A stretch of 14,636 bases of DNA from Microcaldota archaeon (GCA_018304285.1 JAGVWL010000026.1:1-14636), one strand, 5' to 3'. Shown: positions 1 through 6,291, numbered from the stretch's first letter. Notes: generated by a model not told the origin, from the sequence alone. Numbers and translations are program-made.

Positions 1-3
1 AAA

Positions 4-885
4 TCACTTTTTCTTCTTTCCGCCGAAGTTGCCACGCGGCTTGGGCACTTTCAATTCGGGGTAAACTCCCGCTATAGCTTCAAGGGAAACGAACGGCGGA
101 AAGCCCGCGTGCTCGAAACAACGCAGGAAAAACGATTGTTCCAGCGAAGGGCTGGACCCGAATTGGGAAATTTTCTCTTCACTCTTCAAAGCCTCGTTCA
201 AAAGCACGGGCAGTTTGGCGAAACTCTTTCGCACCGGAAAAGAATCCAGGAAAGAAGAAACGAAATCCTCGAAGCCCCCCGCGTCGTCTGCGGCAAAGTC
301 GGGAAGCTTGCGGTTGAGCGTAGTGAAAATTCCCGCCAACGCAAAAAGCACTTCCTTCGTTTCAGCCTTTTCCAAATCAACTTTCTTAACCGCAGTCCAG
401 CCGTTCGTGTTCGAAGCAAAGCGCACTTCCTTTTTGGAAGGGCTGCCTTTTCCTGCGAAAGCAACGCTTTCGGGAAAAACGCTTTTCCACAGGCAGAAAA
501 CGAAATAGGCGAAAGCAAAATCGACGGCGTCGCCCTTCGGCTTTTTCAGGGTTTCAGCGTCGATTTGCGCCTGCGTTTTTGCGTTTACGAAAGAACGCAG
601 TTGCCCCTCTAAAACGCCTGGCTTGATGGATGAAAGGATAGATGCTATTTCGCTTATGCTCTTGGGCTTGCCGTAAGAAAAAGCGACGCGCTCGATTCCC
701 GCCTTGTCTATGGGCGCGTAGTCGAACATTTTGCTCCAGCATACGCTGCGGGCGTTTTTCACCAGCAAGAAAGCCTTGTCCCGCTGCAAGTCTTCAAGCT
801 TCTCCTCGAAGCGGCAATCGGAGAAATTGGCTGAGAACAATAGGAATTCCGACGAAGCCAAAGTTCCCACTCTTTTGCAAGTCAA
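4..885 (-). CDS. Uncharacterised protein, DUF2666-like, last gene of the exosome operon
   Basis: A 293-residue soluble protein with no signal peptide or clear membrane helix. I recognise no catalytic motif. The layout (a segment near residues 150-210 containing NTNGWTAVKKVDL, then a helical region, then a C-terminal KVPKPRG motif before a lysine run, GGKKKK) reminds me of the archaeal DUF2666 family, whose function is unknown. That resemblance is from memory and needs a profile search. The predicted start is TTG, whose bases overlap the TGA stop of eL43 (TTGA), with AGGA about 12 nt upstream inside eL43. Tight coupling suggests co-translation with eL43. The next ATG (residue 52) would remove the N-terminal part, so I prefer TTG. 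Position at the end of the exosome/SBDS cluster suggests, as inference only, a role in RNA or ribosome metabolism. The basic tail could contact RNA. Confidence 0.75.
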   Translation of the reverse strand: MTCKRVGTLASSEFLLFSANFSDCRFEEKLEDLQRDKAFLLVKNARSVCWSKMFDYAPIDKAGIERVAFSYGKPKSISEIASILSSIKPGVLEGQLRSFVNAKTQAQIDAETLKKPKGDAVDFAFAYFVFCLWKSVFPESVAFAGKGSPSKKEVRFASNTNGWTAVKKVDLEKAETKEVLFALAGIFTTLNRKLPDFAADDAGGFEDFVSSFLDSFPVRKSFAKLPVLLNEALKSEEKISQFGSSPSLEQSFFLRCFEHAGFPPFVSLEAIAGVYPELKVPKPRGNFGGKKKK

Positions 886-1097
886 ACCGAAGTCTTTCCT
901 GCAGCAGCGCCTATGCTAGTGAAAGGCTCGAAAGCCCCGCCGGCGAAAACGACGCCGCAAGCCTTGCAAGTCCACTGGGCGAAGTCAATGCGCTTCACCT
1001 TCAGCTTGCCGCACTTGGGGCAGAGGTAAACCTGCTTTTGCTTCCTGCGGATTTCCTCGTGCTTTTTCCTCAGTTTGACTCCGTAGCGTACAGACAC
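882..1097 (-). CDS. rpl37ae: Ribosomal protein eL43 (L37Ae), short N-terminus
   Basis: Large-subunit protein of archaea and eukaryotes with a zinc ribbon. The sequence has CPKCG (Cys26, Cys29) and CKACG (Cys44, Cys47), followed by the family FAGGA motif and a degenerate C-terminus. It is 71 residues, while archaeal relatives I know are about 80-90 and begin with a VGxAGRFGxRYG-like stretch. Here the protein starts directly at VRYGVKLRKK. The start is GTG: AAGGTGG lies 6 nt upstream (1104-1110), and the frame is closed by a TAG a few codons further up, so no longer form exists. Its SD immediately follows the rrp42 stop, so translation is probably coupled to the exosome genes. The zinc site and ribosomal role are firm. 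The missing N-terminal segment is seen directly. Confidence 0.93.
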   Translation of the reverse strand: MSVRYGVKLRKKHEEIRRKQKQVYLCPKCGKLKVKRIDFAQWTCKACGVVFAGGAFEPFTSIGAAAGKTSV

Positions 1098-1103
1098 GAA
1101 AAA

Positions 1104-1110
1104 CCACCTT
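1104..1110 (-). promoter_or_regulatory. Ribosome binding site of eL43
   Basis: AAGGTGG on the minus strand, 6 nt before a GTG codon. It fixes the non-ATG start of eL43. Confidence 0.7.
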
Positions 1111-1113
1111 TTT

Positions 1114-1893
1114 TTACTCTATTGCTTTGAACAGGCTCTTCGACTTCTCGAAAGTCAAGTCTATCAAGTCAAGCAGTTCCTGCTTGGAAAACCCGGCGGC
1201 GCCCGACTTCTGGCCGCAGCAAACGAGGCCGTCGTCAGTCACGCCTATGCTCATCCGCCCGTCACTGGCAGTGCTTTCCTCTTCAGTCGCGTCGACTACC
1301 ATGCGGCCGGCGATTTTTTCGAAAGAGCATACCACCGCGCTCCTCTTCAAGGCAAGCGGCCCGCTGAAATCCTCGCGGATTATCTTCCCCTCGCCGTTGA
1401 TTTTCGGCACTTGGGCGTTCTTCAACGCGGCCATTGCAGCCAACGAAGCGGCATCGATCAAATTCCCGCAGTTGTCGAGAATGTGCAAGTCAATGAAAAT
1501 CGCCATTACTTTTTCTTCGGTGCGCGGGAGCGTTGAAGAGTCTATGCAATCGGCGCTGCGGATCGCACGGTCTACGACACGCGCGAGCTCGATGCTGTCT
1601 TCCCTGGGCGGGCCAGGCTCGAAGTCGGGATGCGCCATGGGCGAAAACTCCGCTCCGACCATGACCACGGCCTCGTCCGGCCTGTCCGGAAAAGGCACCA
1701 TCAAATCGAATTTAATGCCGCACAAGACTTTAGTGTCGCCCAGCTGCACCAGCGCAGAGCCTTCGTCGTTCTGGATAATGCCTTTCTCGACGCGTATTTC
1801 CCGGTAAGAGGAAAAGTCCCTGCTGTCCTGGCGCTTTCCGTTTTTCACCAAGTCCTTAACGAACGCTTCAGTAACTTCCTTGATTATTGCCAT
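1114..1893 (-). CDS. rrp42: Exosome complex subunit Rrp42
   Basis: Non-catalytic RNase PH-fold subunit that alternates with Rrp41 in the hexameric ring of the archaeal exosome, which degrades and tails RNA in the cytoplasm. The RNase PH fold is recognisable from RxDGR-like KRQDSRDF near the start, GSALVQLGDTKVLCGIK, the loop PDFEPGPPRE, and ELARVVDRAIRSADCID. The protein is 259 residues, normal for the family. I chose the ATG at 1893: AGGTGG (1899-1904) lies 5 nt upstream of it, and the more distal in-frame GTG at 1902 falls inside that SD. The first 26 bases overlap the 3' end of rrp41, so both start and SD lie within rrp41 coding sequence, implying coupling that would help keep the two ring subunits stoichiometric. 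Confidence 0.95.
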   Translation of the reverse strand: MAIIKEVTEAFVKDLVKNGKRQDSRDFSSYREIRVEKGIIQNDEGSALVQLGDTKVLCGIKFDLMVPFPDRPDEAVVMVGAEFSPMAHPDFEPGPPREDSIELARVVDRAIRSADCIDSSTLPRTEEKVMAIFIDLHILDNCGNLIDAASLAAMAALKNAQVPKINGEGKIIREDFSGPLALKRSAVVCSFEKIAGRMVVDATEEESTASDGRMSIGVTDDGLVCCGQKSGAAGFSKQELLDLIDLTFEKSKSLFKAIE

Positions 1894-2641
1894 TCTCTCC
1901 ACCTTTTATTTTTTCGAAAACTTCCTTGTACTTTTCCTTCAGCGCGTTTTCCTGCAAAACGCGGATTTTCTTGCAGGCGCCCAACGCCATGTCGTACGCC
2001 CGCTCAACTTCATCCTTTGAAAGCATTCCATCCATCTGATAGAGCAAAAGGTCGCCGTTGCGCGGCGCGAAAATCATTGGCACGTCGCTGCCGCCCAAAT
2101 TGTCTTCGTACTTGTCCAGGTCGAGCAGAAGCTCGCCTGCAACCTTCCCCACGCTCACTCCGCAAACGAGGTCGCGCATGGGAATGCCCGCGTCCGCCAG
2201 CGCTACGCTCGCGGCCGTTATCGAAGCTACGCGCGTTCCGCCGTCGCTCTGCATGACTTCCATATGGACGTCAATCATGGTTTTTGGGAACAGGTTTGTG
2301 AGAACCACGTTTTCGAAAACGTGCTTCGCCACTTTCGAGATTTCAATGCTCCGCCTGTTGGGGCCGCTCCTGCTGTGGTCGTCCAGCCCGGAGAACGGGG
2401 CCATTATGTAGCGCGCATTAATCAAAGCCTTGTAATTGTTGGTCATGTGCTTGGGAAAAACCTCGTGCGGGCCGTAGACCGCCGCATACACTTTGTTCCT
2501 TCCCCATTCGACGTACGCGCTTCCGGAAGCCTGCTTCAGCACTCCCGCCTTCACGATGATGGGACGCAAATCCTCAAACCCGCGCCCGTCGCACCTTTTT
2601 CCGTTCTTTATCAAATCTTCTTCCTTCAAAACCTTAGCCAT
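1868..2641 (-). CDS. rrp41: Exosome complex catalytic subunit Rrp41
   Basis: Phosphorolytic 3'-5' exoribonuclease subunit of the archaeal exosome. The 257-residue protein has the RNase PH fold with CDGRGFEDLRP (residues 18-27), GSAYVEWGRNKVYAAVYGP (40-58), the basic loop GPNRRSIEIS (93-102) and LDLDKYED followed by GGSDVPM. Asp186 in the last motif corresponds to the catalytic Asp of archaeal Rrp41, and Arg96/Arg97 to the RNA/phosphate-binding loop. These assignments come from family knowledge. The ATG start is preceded by GGTGA with a 7-nt A-rich spacer. It lies 38 nt after the rrp4 stop and overlaps rrp42 by 26 nt. The tail after the fold (GGENGNNQGSY) is low in complexity and looks like a by-product of carrying the rrp42 SD and start. 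Confidence 0.96.
   Translation of the reverse strand: MAKVLKEEDLIKNGKRCDGRGFEDLRPIIVKAGVLKQASGSAYVEWGRNKVYAAVYGPHEVFPKHMTNNYKALINARYIMAPFSGLDDHSRSGPNRRSIEISKVAKHVFENVVLTNLFPKTMIDVHMEVMQSDGGTRVASITAASVALADAGIPMRDLVCGVSVGKVAGELLLDLDKYEDNLGGSDVPMIFAPRNGDLLLYQMDGMLSKDEVERAYDMALGACKKIRVLQENALKEKYKEVFEKIKGGENGNNQGSY
1899..1904 (-). promoter_or_regulatory. Ribosome binding site of rrp42, inside rrp41
   Basis: AGGTGG on the minus strand, embedded in the last codons of rrp41 and 5 nt before ATG 1893. It argues against the upstream GTG at 1900-1902, which would be part of the SD itself. Confidence 0.7.
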
Positions 2642-2679
2642 TTTTTTTCACCACAATCTCACAAACATTTTTTCACTCG

Positions 2680-3279
2680 TTAATCCTTACCGCCTTTCTC
2701 GAGGAAAGCGGAAATCCTGTCGGTAAGACCGGAAACGTGCGCCTCGCTGCATATCTTCAAAATCGCCATCACTGCCATCGAAGTGTCCCCGCCCTTCAGG
2801 TATATCCGTCCGTTCTGCCCGACGAACGCGTCGGTCTTGGCGTACTGTTTTATGAGCGAAACCATCGAACCGCTCTTTCCGATTATGCGCGGGATTTTCG
2901 CAGGCTCGACTTCCAGCACTTCGCCTTCCCACAATCTCCTCGCTTCGCCCAGCAAAGCCTCGCCGACCTCATCCACTTCAAAAATTTTTGCTGACACTAC
3001 GTCGCCTATGCGGAACTTTTCGCGCGTTTCGCGCGCCGAAATCTTTCCTTCAAATGGCGAATGCAAGTCGGCCATCCACCCGTAAAACCCTTCCTCTTTT
3101 ATGATTCCGATGACGTAATCGCCGCGCTTGGGGAAGTACGGCCCTTTCAGGGGAATGAGCCTTCCATCCTCTACGACACCCATCACTGCGGACAGCGTTT
3201 TTCCTTCCTCCATGAAAACGCCGTCAGCCCTATACGGCTTTTCGGAAACGATTTCACCCGGAACGACTAAATTCTTCAA
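2680..3279 (-). CDS. rrp4: Exosome RNA-binding cap subunit Rrp4
   Basis: Cap protein of the archaeal exosome; it sits on the Rrp41/Rrp42 ring and guides RNA into the pore. The 199-residue protein shows an N-terminal beta domain beginning VVPGEIV, an S1 domain at about 50-112 (RGDYVIGII ... IGDVVSAKIFEVD), and a type I KH domain at about 123-180 with the GxxG loop GKSG (134-137) in KIPRIIGKSG. A second glycine-rich turn, VGQNGRIYLKG, follows as in other Rrp4 proteins. The start is TTG, with GGTGA 4 nt upstream, inside a 66-nt gap after SBDS. An ATG further upstream runs into that SD's TGA after five codons and cannot be the start. Downstream rrp41 and rrp42 complete the core complex; no DnaG or Csl4 gene is present here. 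Confidence 0.95.
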   Translation of the reverse strand: MKNLVVPGEIVSEKPYRADGVFMEEGKTLSAVMGVVEDGRLIPLKGPYFPKRGDYVIGIIKEEGFYGWMADLHSPFEGKISARETREKFRIGDVVSAKIFEVDEVGEALLGEARRLWEGEVLEVEPAKIPRIIGKSGSMVSLIKQYAKTDAFVGQNGRIYLKGGDTSMAVMAILKICSEAHVSGLTDRISAFLEKGGKD

Positions 3280-3345
3280 AAAATCACCACTTTTTTTTCA
3301 TGCGGTCTTAAGACAAACTTCAAAACTTCGGACATTCCGTAAAAC

Positions 3346-4038
3346 TCAATTCATCTGCTTGGTCTGCACCGTTCCGGCGGTCAGCTTGTTCAGCCGGTCG
3401 AAAAACTCCCCCTGCATTCCCGCGGGAATTTCGCAAACGCAAACCAAATCCCCTTGCCCGGTCCACTCTTCCTTCTGCAGCCCGTACTCCTTGAGAGCGC
3501 CATACGCCCTCGCCGAATGCTCGGCGGGAATCTTGACCGCAATCCTGATTTTTTCTATGGAAATGGGAATTATCTCGCGAATCGCCTCGACAGCGGCGGT
3601 CATCTGCTCTTCCGCACTCTTGAACGCGTCGAAGCCGAACCGCGCTTCATTCAAGGCGTTTTCGATCCGCTGCGGCGGAATCGGGGTTTTCGCCCTCGGG
3701 TCTATCGCATTGCGCGCTATGAGCGCGATTACCTTCGCCTTCTTTTCCTCCAGAAGCTTGCGCCTTTGGTCGGTGGTAAGCTGCAAATCCCCGTCCTTGA
3801 AAATGATTTTCGCGATTTCCTGCACGTCTTCGGTGCCGAACGCTTTTTTCAGCGCAGCTCCGGTGTGCCTTTCGCCTTTGTTGGCGTCCTTGAAAACCTC
3901 GTCGGCCATCAGGACGTTCGCCAAATCCTTTCTCACGCCCGTCTTGAAGTCGTACCCGAGCTTGGGGTCTACGAGGATTTCGAACTTTTCCCCTCCTTTT
4001 TCCAAGCGCGCGATTATCGTGTTTTCTATTCCTGCCAA
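3346..4038 (-). CDS. sbds: Ribosome maturation protein SBDS (Sdo1 homologue)
   Basis: Archaeal orthologue of the Shwachman-Bodian-Diamond protein, which in eukaryotes acts with EFL1 to release eIF6 from the large subunit; archaea are thought to use it in late 60S-like maturation. The 230-residue protein has the three usual domains: the FYSH domain (about 1-85, with ILVDPKLGYDFKTG and GERHTGAALKKAFGT), the helical middle domain (about 90-160, with PIPPQRIENALNEA), and a ferredoxin-like C-terminal domain (about 161-230, from ISIEKIRIAVKIP). The start is TTG at 4038, 16 nt after the psmA stop. The SD is only GAGG about 9 nt upstream, and the frame closes a few codons higher, so no ATG alternative exists upstream. 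Its place between proteasome and exosome genes is the classic archaeal arrangement. Confidence 0.95.
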   Translation of the reverse strand: MAGIENTIIARLEKGGEKFEILVDPKLGYDFKTGVRKDLANVLMADEVFKDANKGERHTGAALKKAFGTEDVQEIAKIIFKDGDLQLTTDQRRKLLEEKKAKVIALIARNAIDPRAKTPIPPQRIENALNEARFGFDAFKSAEEQMTAAVEAIREIIPISIEKIRIAVKIPAEHSARAYGALKEYGLQKEEWTGQGDLVCVCEIPAGMQGEFFDRLNKLTAGTVQTKQMN

Positions 4039-4054
4039 ATGCGTCAGCCTCGGC

Positions 4055-4762
4055 TCACTTCAGCAAAGCCGCAACCTTGTCTTGCGAAAGGAACTCGGCT
4101 TTGCCGGTTGATTTCTTTATTACCGCAACGTCGACTACGTCCGGCGCAAGCTTTCCGTCCGACACTTTCTTGAGCGCCTTGACGCACAGCTTCAGCCCGT
4201 CATCCAAGCCGAGTTGCGCGTCATACTCTTTCTCGAACAATTCTTCAACGGCCTTCTTTCCGCTTCCGATGGCAGTAGCCTTGTACTCGAACAACGCGCC
4301 GCTCGGGTCGGTTTCAAACAAGCGCATGGTCCCGTCCACTCCCGCGATCAACAGCGAAACGCCGTAAGGGCGGACTCCGCCGTACTGGGTGTAAGCCTGG
4401 ATGTGGTCGCCGATTTTCTTGGAAAGCATTTCAACGCTTATCGCTTCATCATACGTAAGCCTGTGCTTTTGCGCTTCCATGCGCGACATGTCCACGAGCT
4501 TGCGTGCATCGGCAACAAGCCCTGAAGACGCGGCTGCAATGTGGGAATCGATTTGGAATATCTTCTCGTGGCTTCCGCCCACAATGAGCGTGGATGAAAG
4601 CCTTTTTTGCGCGAGCAAAATCACTGCGTCCTTGCAAACCATGCCTATGCTGGTCGCGCCGGTTTTCACTGCCTCGCGGGCGTATTCCACTTGGAAAAGC
4701 CTTCCGTCGGGAGAGAAAACCGTAATTGCTCTGTCGTAAGCAGACTGGCTAGGAGGATACAT
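4055..4762 (-). CDS. psmA: 20S proteasome alpha subunit
   Basis: Forms the outer heptameric rings of the archaeal 20S proteasome, gating substrate entry and docking PAN/Cdc48-type ATPases. The 235-residue protein carries the diagnostic N-terminus AYDRAITVFSPDGRLFQVEY (8-27), the AREAVKTGATSIG strand (28-40), and YGGVRPYGVSLLIAG (127-141). As expected for alpha subunits there is no processed N-terminal catalytic Thr. The C-terminus is normal. The ATG is preceded by GAGGTGG with a 6-nt spacer. A 144-nt leader separates it from the Pop5-like gene, longer than other gaps in the operon, so an internal promoter or leader control is possible. The catalytic beta subunit is not in this window. Confidence 0.97.
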   Translation of the reverse strand: MYPPSQSAYDRAITVFSPDGRLFQVEYAREAVKTGATSIGMVCKDAVILLAQKRLSSTLIVGGSHEKIFQIDSHIAAASSGLVADARKLVDMSRMEAQKHRLTYDEAISVEMLSKKIGDHIQAYTQYGGVRPYGVSLLIAGVDGTMRLFETDPSGALFEYKATAIGSGKKAVEELFEKEYDAQLGLDDGLKLCVKALKKVSDGKLAPDVVDVAVIKKSTGKAEFLSQDKVAALLK

Positions 4763-4773
4763 TCACAACCACC

Positions 4774-4816
4774 TCAATACAACTGTCTTTTCATCATCAT
4801 TAGGCGCAAAAGCCTA
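4774..4816 (-). other. psmA leader: small hairpin and 8-codon ORF ending at the SD
   Basis: The 144-nt psmA leader contains TAGGC and GCCTA arms (4812-4816 and 4801-4805) that can form a 5-bp hairpin with a 6-nt loop. It is followed by three ATG codons (4792-4800) that open an 8-codon ORF, MMMKRQLY, whose TGA (4774-4776) directly abuts the GGTGG of the psmA SD. Further upstream another AGGTGG has no well-placed start. All of this is visible, but whether any of it regulates psmA is unknown. Such short matches can arise by chance. Confidence 0.3.
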
Positions 4817-4906
4817 AAAAACCACCTGAAAAAGAGTGAAGCACGCAGGCCTCAAAAACTCGTTTTCGTTTTTCCTTTTACAAAACATTTATGGCGAAAA
4901 GTGCTT

Positions 4907-5203
4907 TTAAACCGTTTCTTTGGAGTACTTGCGCAGCGCGAACGAAGCCGAAACTTTCCTCACGCGCAAGGCGAGCTTCTTCCCCTCGAAAACCGCGGCT
5001 TTCGAAAAAGCGGTTTTGAGCTTCGAGAGAGACTTGGGAGGGCATTTCACCACTCCCTCCTGCCTTTGTGCATCAAAGTGCTTGAGCTTGGCCTGCGGGT
5101 CGCCGCATCGGGCTAATTCGGAAGAAAAAAACCTTCCCGCTTCGGCAGGCGAAAGCTTTTCCCCCGCGTTCGCAATGAAAACAAAACGCTTTTTGAACCT
5201 CAT
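4907..5203 (-). CDS. rnp2: Probable RNase P protein component 2 (Pop5-like)
   Basis: A 98-residue basic protein. Pop5 binds the catalytic domain of RNase P RNA together with Rpp30 for tRNA 5' maturation. The features I see fit a compact archaeal Pop5: an initial KKRFVFIAN strand (cf. KRRYI in relatives), a helix with PAEAGRFFSSEL, a middle strand QEGVVKCPP (cf. GIIRC), a helix SLSKLKTAFSKA, then KKLALRVRKVSASFALRKY resembling the terminal strand ending in VSGT. Similarity is modest, and archaeal Pop5 is usually nearer 110-140 residues. Context is the stronger argument, because in many archaea Pop5 sits just before psmA in the exosome superoperon. The ATG has a TATA-like box about 30 nt upstream and no clear SD, suggesting that the whole operon starts here with an almost leaderless mRNA. 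Confidence 0.72.
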   Translation of the reverse strand: MRFKKRFVFIANAGEKLSPAEAGRFFSSELARCGDPQAKLKHFDAQRQEGVVKCPPKSLSKLKTAFSKAAVFEGKKLALRVRKVSASFALRKYSKETV

Positions 5204-5228
5204 TTTTGATACAACCCCTTGCAGCTAT

Positions 5229-5236
5229 TATTTATT
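5229..5236 (-). promoter_or_regulatory. TATA-like promoter element of the rnp2-psmA-exosome operon
   Basis: Minus strand AATAAATA, centred about 30 nt before the Pop5-like ATG at 5203, in the short gap to a divergent gene. The spacing predicts a transcript starting only a few bases before the ATG. The same A/T block could also serve the divergent plus-strand gene. Confidence 0.5.
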
Positions 5237-5256
5237 CCAAGACGGCCAATTAAATC

Positions 5257-5261
5257 AGGTG
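5257..5261 (+). promoter_or_regulatory. Ribosome binding site deciding the TTG start at 5270
   Basis: AGGTG 8 nt before TTG 5270. It favours the 146-residue product over the longer open frame. Confidence 0.5.
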
Positions 5262-5269
5262 TTTTGCGG

Positions 5270-5710
5270 TTGAAAAAACTCCCACAAACCAAAAGCATAA
5301 CTGTTTTCGGCAAGGAAACGCTAAATCACTTTAAGGAAAACCATTGCTTAGTCCTGGATTTGACTAAACTGGCTGCTCCAGAAAACGATCACTTAGACAC
5401 AGAACTTGCAAGACACAACGTGACCGACAAAACGCGTTTCAAAGGATTTAAGGAATTCGTATGGAGCAGGTCGAAACTGGAGGACGATATGCACAAGATA
5501 GTGTACCTAGCCGGCAAAGCACACGTGGTCATTTACGGTTTTCATAAGAGTCTTCCCGAAATAGTTAAGGCGTTGACTGAGGCGGAAGTGAAGCATTGGA
5601 TAGTATTATCAAACACCCAGCACGAGAGCCTAGGACGTGAAAAACCAACCCAGCTGGAACTCGAGGAGTTCGCCAAAAACTTGGCCGAGCAAGTCACTGA
5701 AACTTATTAA
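5270..5710 (+). CDS. Hypothetical protein, AT-rich orphan
   Basis: About 146 residues, soluble, not recognised. It contains an alternating hydrophobic/charged pattern (HKIVYLAGKAHVVIYGFHK, KHWIVLSNTQHE) that could form an alpha/beta fold, and a Glu-rich C-terminal helix. I see no catalytic signature. The start chosen is the TTG at 5270 (MKKLPQTKSITVFG): AGGTG (5257-5261) lies 8 nt upstream, while a TTG at 5264 is only 2 nt from it and the open frame merely extends to another TTG at 5219. The gene is divergent from the exosome operon and overlaps the 3' end of the Ham1-like gene by 17 nt, tail to tail. Its codons (TTA, CTA, ATA, AGG) are more AT-rich than those of neighbours, which may indicate low expression or acquisition by transfer. 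Confidence 0.72.
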   Translation: MKKLPQTKSITVFGKETLNHFKENHCLVLDLTKLAAPENDHLDTELARHNVTDKTRFKGFKEFVWSRSKLEDDMHKIVYLAGKAHVVIYGFHKSLPEIVKALTEAEVKHWIVLSNTQHESLGREKPTQLELEEFAKNLAEQVTETY

Positions 5711-6260
5711 AAATCAAGTCCGCAGCCTTCCTGAACGCTTTCGCCCGGTGGTTCAACTTCGTGAAGAACAAGTCGAAATCTTTTTTTCCGAACGCCGCTA
5801 CTGGAACGCCATGCCCTTCGGGAATGAAAACGCGCAAGTACGGCAGCCCGCCGAAAGCCTTCTTTTCCACGCGCTTCGAAATCCGCCCGCGGCAAATTGC
5901 TTTTCCGGCAATGACGGTTTTTTTGCCGTTACAATACCCTACTACGGTGCGGAAGAAAGCTTTCCTCCCGCCGCATTTTTTCACGAAACCCTCGAGACCC
6001 AGTTTTTCGTAAACCTCGCGGCTGCGCAATCCAGGATACTCCTTGAATCCTTCCACGAACAGCCCCGTGTCTTCGACGAAAACCGGCTTTCCCACCGCTT
6101 TGAACGCATCCCGCGCCTTTCGCTTTACAAGCTGTTCGTGCGTCAAGTGCTTTGCCTCATGCAATTCAACGCTTTTCACGACAACGCGAAAGCCTTTGAG
6201 AATAGCCTTGACTTCGCGGGCTTTGCCTTTGTTCGTTGTCACGAAAAATATCGTTTTCAA
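5694..6260 (-). CDS. Ham1/RdgB-family nucleotide pyrophosphatase, divergent
   Basis: This family hydrolyses dITP/XTP and other non-canonical purine NTPs to NMP and PPi, cleaning the nucleotide pool. The 188-residue protein shows TTNKGKAREVKAIL (8-21; phosphate/metal-binding start), VEDTGLFVEGF (62-72; cf. ADDSGLxV) followed by YPGLRSR (75-81), and NHRAKAFRKAADLI near the end (cf. SHRgkAl). The region that normally reads GFGYDPIF is FGGLPYLRVFIPEG here, lacking the Asp of the YDP motif, so specificity or activity may differ. The start is TTG 6260: GGTG (6268-6271) lies 7 nt upstream, whereas the TTG at 6266 is only 1 nt from it. It follows a membrane-protein gene by about 31 nt and is the last gene of the prs cluster. 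A PRPP synthase plus a nucleotide sanitiser is a sensible pairing. Confidence 0.85.
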   Translation of the reverse strand: MKTIFFVTTNKGKAREVKAILKGFRVVVKSVELHEAKHLTHEQLVKRKARDAFKAVGKPVFVEDTGLFVEGFKEYPGLRSREVYEKLGLEGFVKKCGGRKAFFRTVVGYCNGKKTVIAGKAICRGRISKRVEKKAFGGLPYLRVFIPEGHGVPVAAFGKKDFDLFFTKLNHRAKAFRKAADLIFNKFQ

Positions 6261-6267
6261 GCTCAAG

Positions 6268-6271
6268 CACC
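6268..6271 (-). promoter_or_regulatory. Ribosome binding site deciding the Ham1-like TTG start
   Basis: GGTG on the minus strand, 7 nt before TTG 6260 and only 1 nt before the alternative TTG at 6266, which is therefore unlikely to be used. Confidence 0.5.
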
Positions 6272-6291
6272 ATTAAAAGCAAATGCGCGGT

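Noticed and set aside
3305..3314. GTCTTAAGAC palindrome between SBDS and rrp4
   Set aside because: A perfect 10-bp palindrome, possibly a weak internal promoter, but no second copy or spacing support was found.
3128..4111. 327-codon plus-strand frame across rrp4/SBDS
   Set aside because: A Ser/Phe/Ala-rich shadow of two conserved minus-strand genes.
4801..4816. TAGGC/GCCTA hairpin as an intrinsic terminator
   Set aside because: On the minus strand the T run precedes the stem and does not follow it, and on the plus strand it is followed by A residues with no gene upstream.
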